NCBI GenBank assembly: GCA_021789565.1
Contig: JAJYJL010000364.1
Coordinates: forward strand, 1-7,462
Direction of reading: 5' to 3'
From: Acidobacteriota bacterium
Lineage (GTDB): Bacteria; Acidobacteriota; Terriglobia; UBA7540
Length of the DNA stretch: 7,462 nucleotides
Shown here one piece after another: positions 6,094 through 7,462 of this stretch (the stretch's first letter is position 1; each line of letters opens with the position of its first letter). A program made the position numbers and the translations under genes. The notes under the pieces were generated by a model. It saw nothing but the letters and a program-made list of their open reading frames with translations, was not told the DNA's origin and made no database searches.

Positions 6094-6810
6094 ATGGACG
6101 AACCTATACGCGCGATTTTTCTGGACGCAGGTTACACGCTGCTCTTTCCACAGGTTGAAAAGCTGGCGCAGGACCTGGCGGCGGCTGGATTCCCGGCTAC
6201 CGCCGAGCAGTTTCATCAGGCGGAACGCGCCGGAAAAAAGAAACTGGATGAAGTGCTCTGGCCGCAGATCAGGGAAGGCCGGGTGCCGCGAACCAGCAAT
6301 CACGTTTTCTGGGAATTCTATCTGCGTGCCCTGCTGGAACTGCTTGCCATTCCGAAGGAGACGCGGACGGCAGCTCTCGACCATATCATCGCGGGATTTC
6401 GGGACACCCGCACCTGGTCAAAGGTCATGCCCGACACCGTCCCGGTACTCAGGGAACTGAAGTCGGCGGGTTACTACCTCGCCGTGATCTCGAATTCCGA
6501 CGGCAGCGTGGAAGGCGAGCTTCGGGCGGCGGGCCTCGACCAGTTTCTGGAGTTTGTGATCGACTCTTCGGTTGTGGGTGTTGAGAAGCCGCACCCCGAG
6601 ATTTTCGAGATGGGGCTCGAACGCGCCGGCTTCAAGCCCGGCGAAGCGATCTACGTGGGCGACACCTATCCAACGGACATTGGTGGCGCTGAACTTGCCG
6701 GACTGCGCGGAATTCTGATCGACCATGTGGGCGCCTATCCCGATGCCACATGCCCGCGCGTCAAGTCGCTGTCTGAATTGAACGAGCTCTTGGAACACGC
6801 TGGTGCGTGA
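6094..6810 (+). CDS. HAD-superfamily hydrolase (subfamily IA)
   Basis: This 238-residue cytoplasmic HAD-fold hydrolase is probably a small-molecule phosphatase. Motif I is FLDAGYTLL with nucleophile D11. The helical cap runs about 20-105. Motif II is VISNSDG (S133), motif III GVEKPHPEIF (K165), and motif IV YVGDTYPTDIGGA (D190 and D195). The cap inserted between motifs I and II is the subfamily IA arrangement. The residue two after the nucleophile, normally the general acid/base Asp in HAD phosphatases, is Gly13. This also occurs in DAGGTL/DAGNTL-type HAD proteins, so substrate and even reaction remain open. ATG 6094 is fixed by an in-frame TGA directly before it (6091-6093), and AAGGGA (6079-6084) serves as Shine-Dalgarno with a 9-nt spacer. 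It lies 55 nt after the deaminase-like gene and is probably co-transcribed with it. A nucleotidase role would fit that neighbour but is unproven. Confidence 0.9.
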   Translation: MDEPIRAIFLDAGYTLLFPQVEKLAQDLAAAGFPATAEQFHQAERAGKKKLDEVLWPQIREGRVPRTSNHVFWEFYLRALLELLAIPKETRTAALDHIIAGFRDTRTWSKVMPDTVPVLRELKSAGYYLAVISNSDGSVEGELRAAGLDQFLEFVIDSSVVGVEKPHPEIFEMGLERAGFKPGEAIYVGDTYPTDIGGAELAGLRGILIDHVGAYPDATCPRVKSLSELNELLEHAGA

Positions 6811-6866
6811 TCGCAGTAGCGACAACGCCGCGCCTTCATGGCCTGAATTATCCCACCTGAAACAAA

Positions 6867-6899
6867 GACGCCGCGGTATCTGTGCGATGCCGCGGCGTC
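6867..6899 (-). terminator. Strong intrinsic terminator between convergent genes
   Basis: GACGCCGCGG (6867-6876) pairs perfectly with CCGCGGCGTC (6890-6899). The stem continues inward through a T-G wobble and ATC/GAT, giving about 14 bp with a 5-nt TGTGC loop (6881-6885). Read on the minus strand, the hairpin is followed at once by TTTGTTTC, the U-tract expected for an intrinsic terminator of the TonB-receptor gene, whose stop lies 33 nt before the stem. On the plus strand the stem begins 57 nt after the HAD gene stop and has no immediate T-run. It may still slow transcription in that direction. Confidence 0.8.
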
Positions 6900-6932
6900 A
6901 ACGTCTGAGAGGTTAATTTTCCAGCTTTCATA

Positions 6933-7462
6933 TCAGAAGGAAAATCGGACACTGCCGTAAACAGTGAACGGCTGCCCGGGGTAAGCGAAAGTGTACCCGC
7001 CGGTGGATGTGCCATAGTAACCGCCGGAGGAAATGTATTCGTAAGTGTTGTACTTCTTGTTGAACAGATTGAGCATGTTGAGGTCAAGGGCGACGTGCTT
7101 CACCAGGGGCACGTTGAACGACAGGTTGGCTGTTTCATAAGAAGGCATGTTCAGTTTGCTGGAGACCGCCGTAGTGCACGCCCCGTTCACCAGACCGCAG
7201 TTATCAAAGATATGCTGCGGGCCGACCGCGTCCATCTGCCTGCGGCCCAGCACCCGGATGGTCTGGTTGGATTTCAGAATTTCAGCCTGCGACGGCTGAA
7301 GTGTTGCGCCCGGCACTGCGCTGGCATGAACTTCCACGGATTGAGTAGCGGCTTGAATTTCAAGTTTTGCGGTGACGGTGGCTTGCTCTCCCGAGCCTAA
7401 CGCAATCTGTTCCCGGTAAGTACGGAAGTGGGATTCTTTTACCGTCACTACATAACGGCCTG
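6933..7462 (-). CDS. TonB-dependent receptor, C-terminal part with apparent internal deletion (5' end outside window)
   Basis: The reading frame is open at the window's right edge, so the start is beyond it; 176 residues are visible. The first part, from GRYVVTVKESHFRTYREQIALGSG through VEVHAS (7460 to about 7318), looks like the end of a carboxypeptidase-regulatory-like (Cna-B type) domain. A plug-domain start follows (QAEILKSNQTIRVLGRRQMDAVGP, to 7218). It then passes directly into what look like the last outer-membrane barrel strands: PQHIFDN, MPSYETANLSFNVPL, LDLNMLNLFNKKYNTYEYIS, and a terminal strand ending VRFSF with the C-terminal Phe used for BAM recognition. Full receptors of this type have several hundred residues between plug start and last strands; here there are almost none. 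The frame is intact across the join. The gene could be a real deletion derivative, a degenerate paralogue or an assembly chimera. It ends at TGA (6935-6933) before a strong terminator. Confidence 0.75.
   Translation of the reverse strand, partial: GRYVVTVKESHFRTYREQIALGSGEQATVTAKLEIQAATQSVEVHASAVPGATLQPSQAEILKSNQTIRVLGRRQMDAVGPQHIFDNCGLVNGACTTAVSSKLNMPSYETANLSFNVPLVKHVALDLNMLNLFNKKYNTYEYISSGGYYGTSTGGYTFAYPGQPFTVYGSVRFSF

Noticed and set aside
1..7462. CRISPR arrays, tRNA/rRNA genes, insertion sequences, phage or defence genes
   Set aside because: No regularly spaced repeats, tRNA-like cloverleaf, rRNA sequence, transposase or phage hallmark could be seen on either strand.

Overview
This GC-rich window looks like a chromosomal stretch from an Acidobacteriota-type Gram-negative bacterium, possibly from a metagenomic assembly. 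That inference rests on three things. There is a TonB-dependent receptor with a carboxypeptidase-regulatory-like front end. There is a CAT-type amino acid permease with a long first extracytoplasmic loop. Several starts are non-ATG but have good Shine-Dalgarno sequences. No taxonomic marker gene is present, so the assignment is tentative.

Layout, left to right. Positions 1-756 (+) hold the C-terminal part of a PcrA/UvrD helicase. It is followed after 17 nt by an exported LolA-like/TlpA-thioredoxin fusion (774-2096, +), and after another 16 nt by a 50-residue, very basic small protein (2113-2265, +). These three are spaced like one transcription unit. After about 150 nt without a gene, which contains a small hairpin, comes an APC-superfamily amino acid permease (2420-3937, +). 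Next is a secreted protein of the S1/P1 nuclease / zinc-dependent phospholipase C fold (4110-4943, +), then an adenosine-deaminase-family amidohydrolase (5016-6038, +) and a HAD-superfamily hydrolase (6094-6810, +). The right end holds a convergent gene (6933 to the window edge, -): the last 176 residues of a TonB-dependent receptor. A strong hairpin at 6867-6899 lies between the converging genes, with its U-tract on the minus-strand side.

Most of the window is ordinary housekeeping and accessory metabolism. I see no phage, CRISPR, transposon or defence genes. Three things stand out. The TonB-receptor fragment joins a plug-domain start directly to the last barrel strands, as if the middle of the gene had been deleted in frame at a shared Val-Gly-Pro sequence. 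The S1/P1-fold protein keeps the N-terminal Trp and about half of the expected zinc ligands but has lost three others. The tiny Lys/Arg-rich protein has a clear ribosome binding site and no family I can name. The run permease, nuclease-fold protein, nucleoside-deaminase-like enzyme and HAD hydrolase could suggest nucleic-acid or nucleoside salvage, but this is only a contextual guess.
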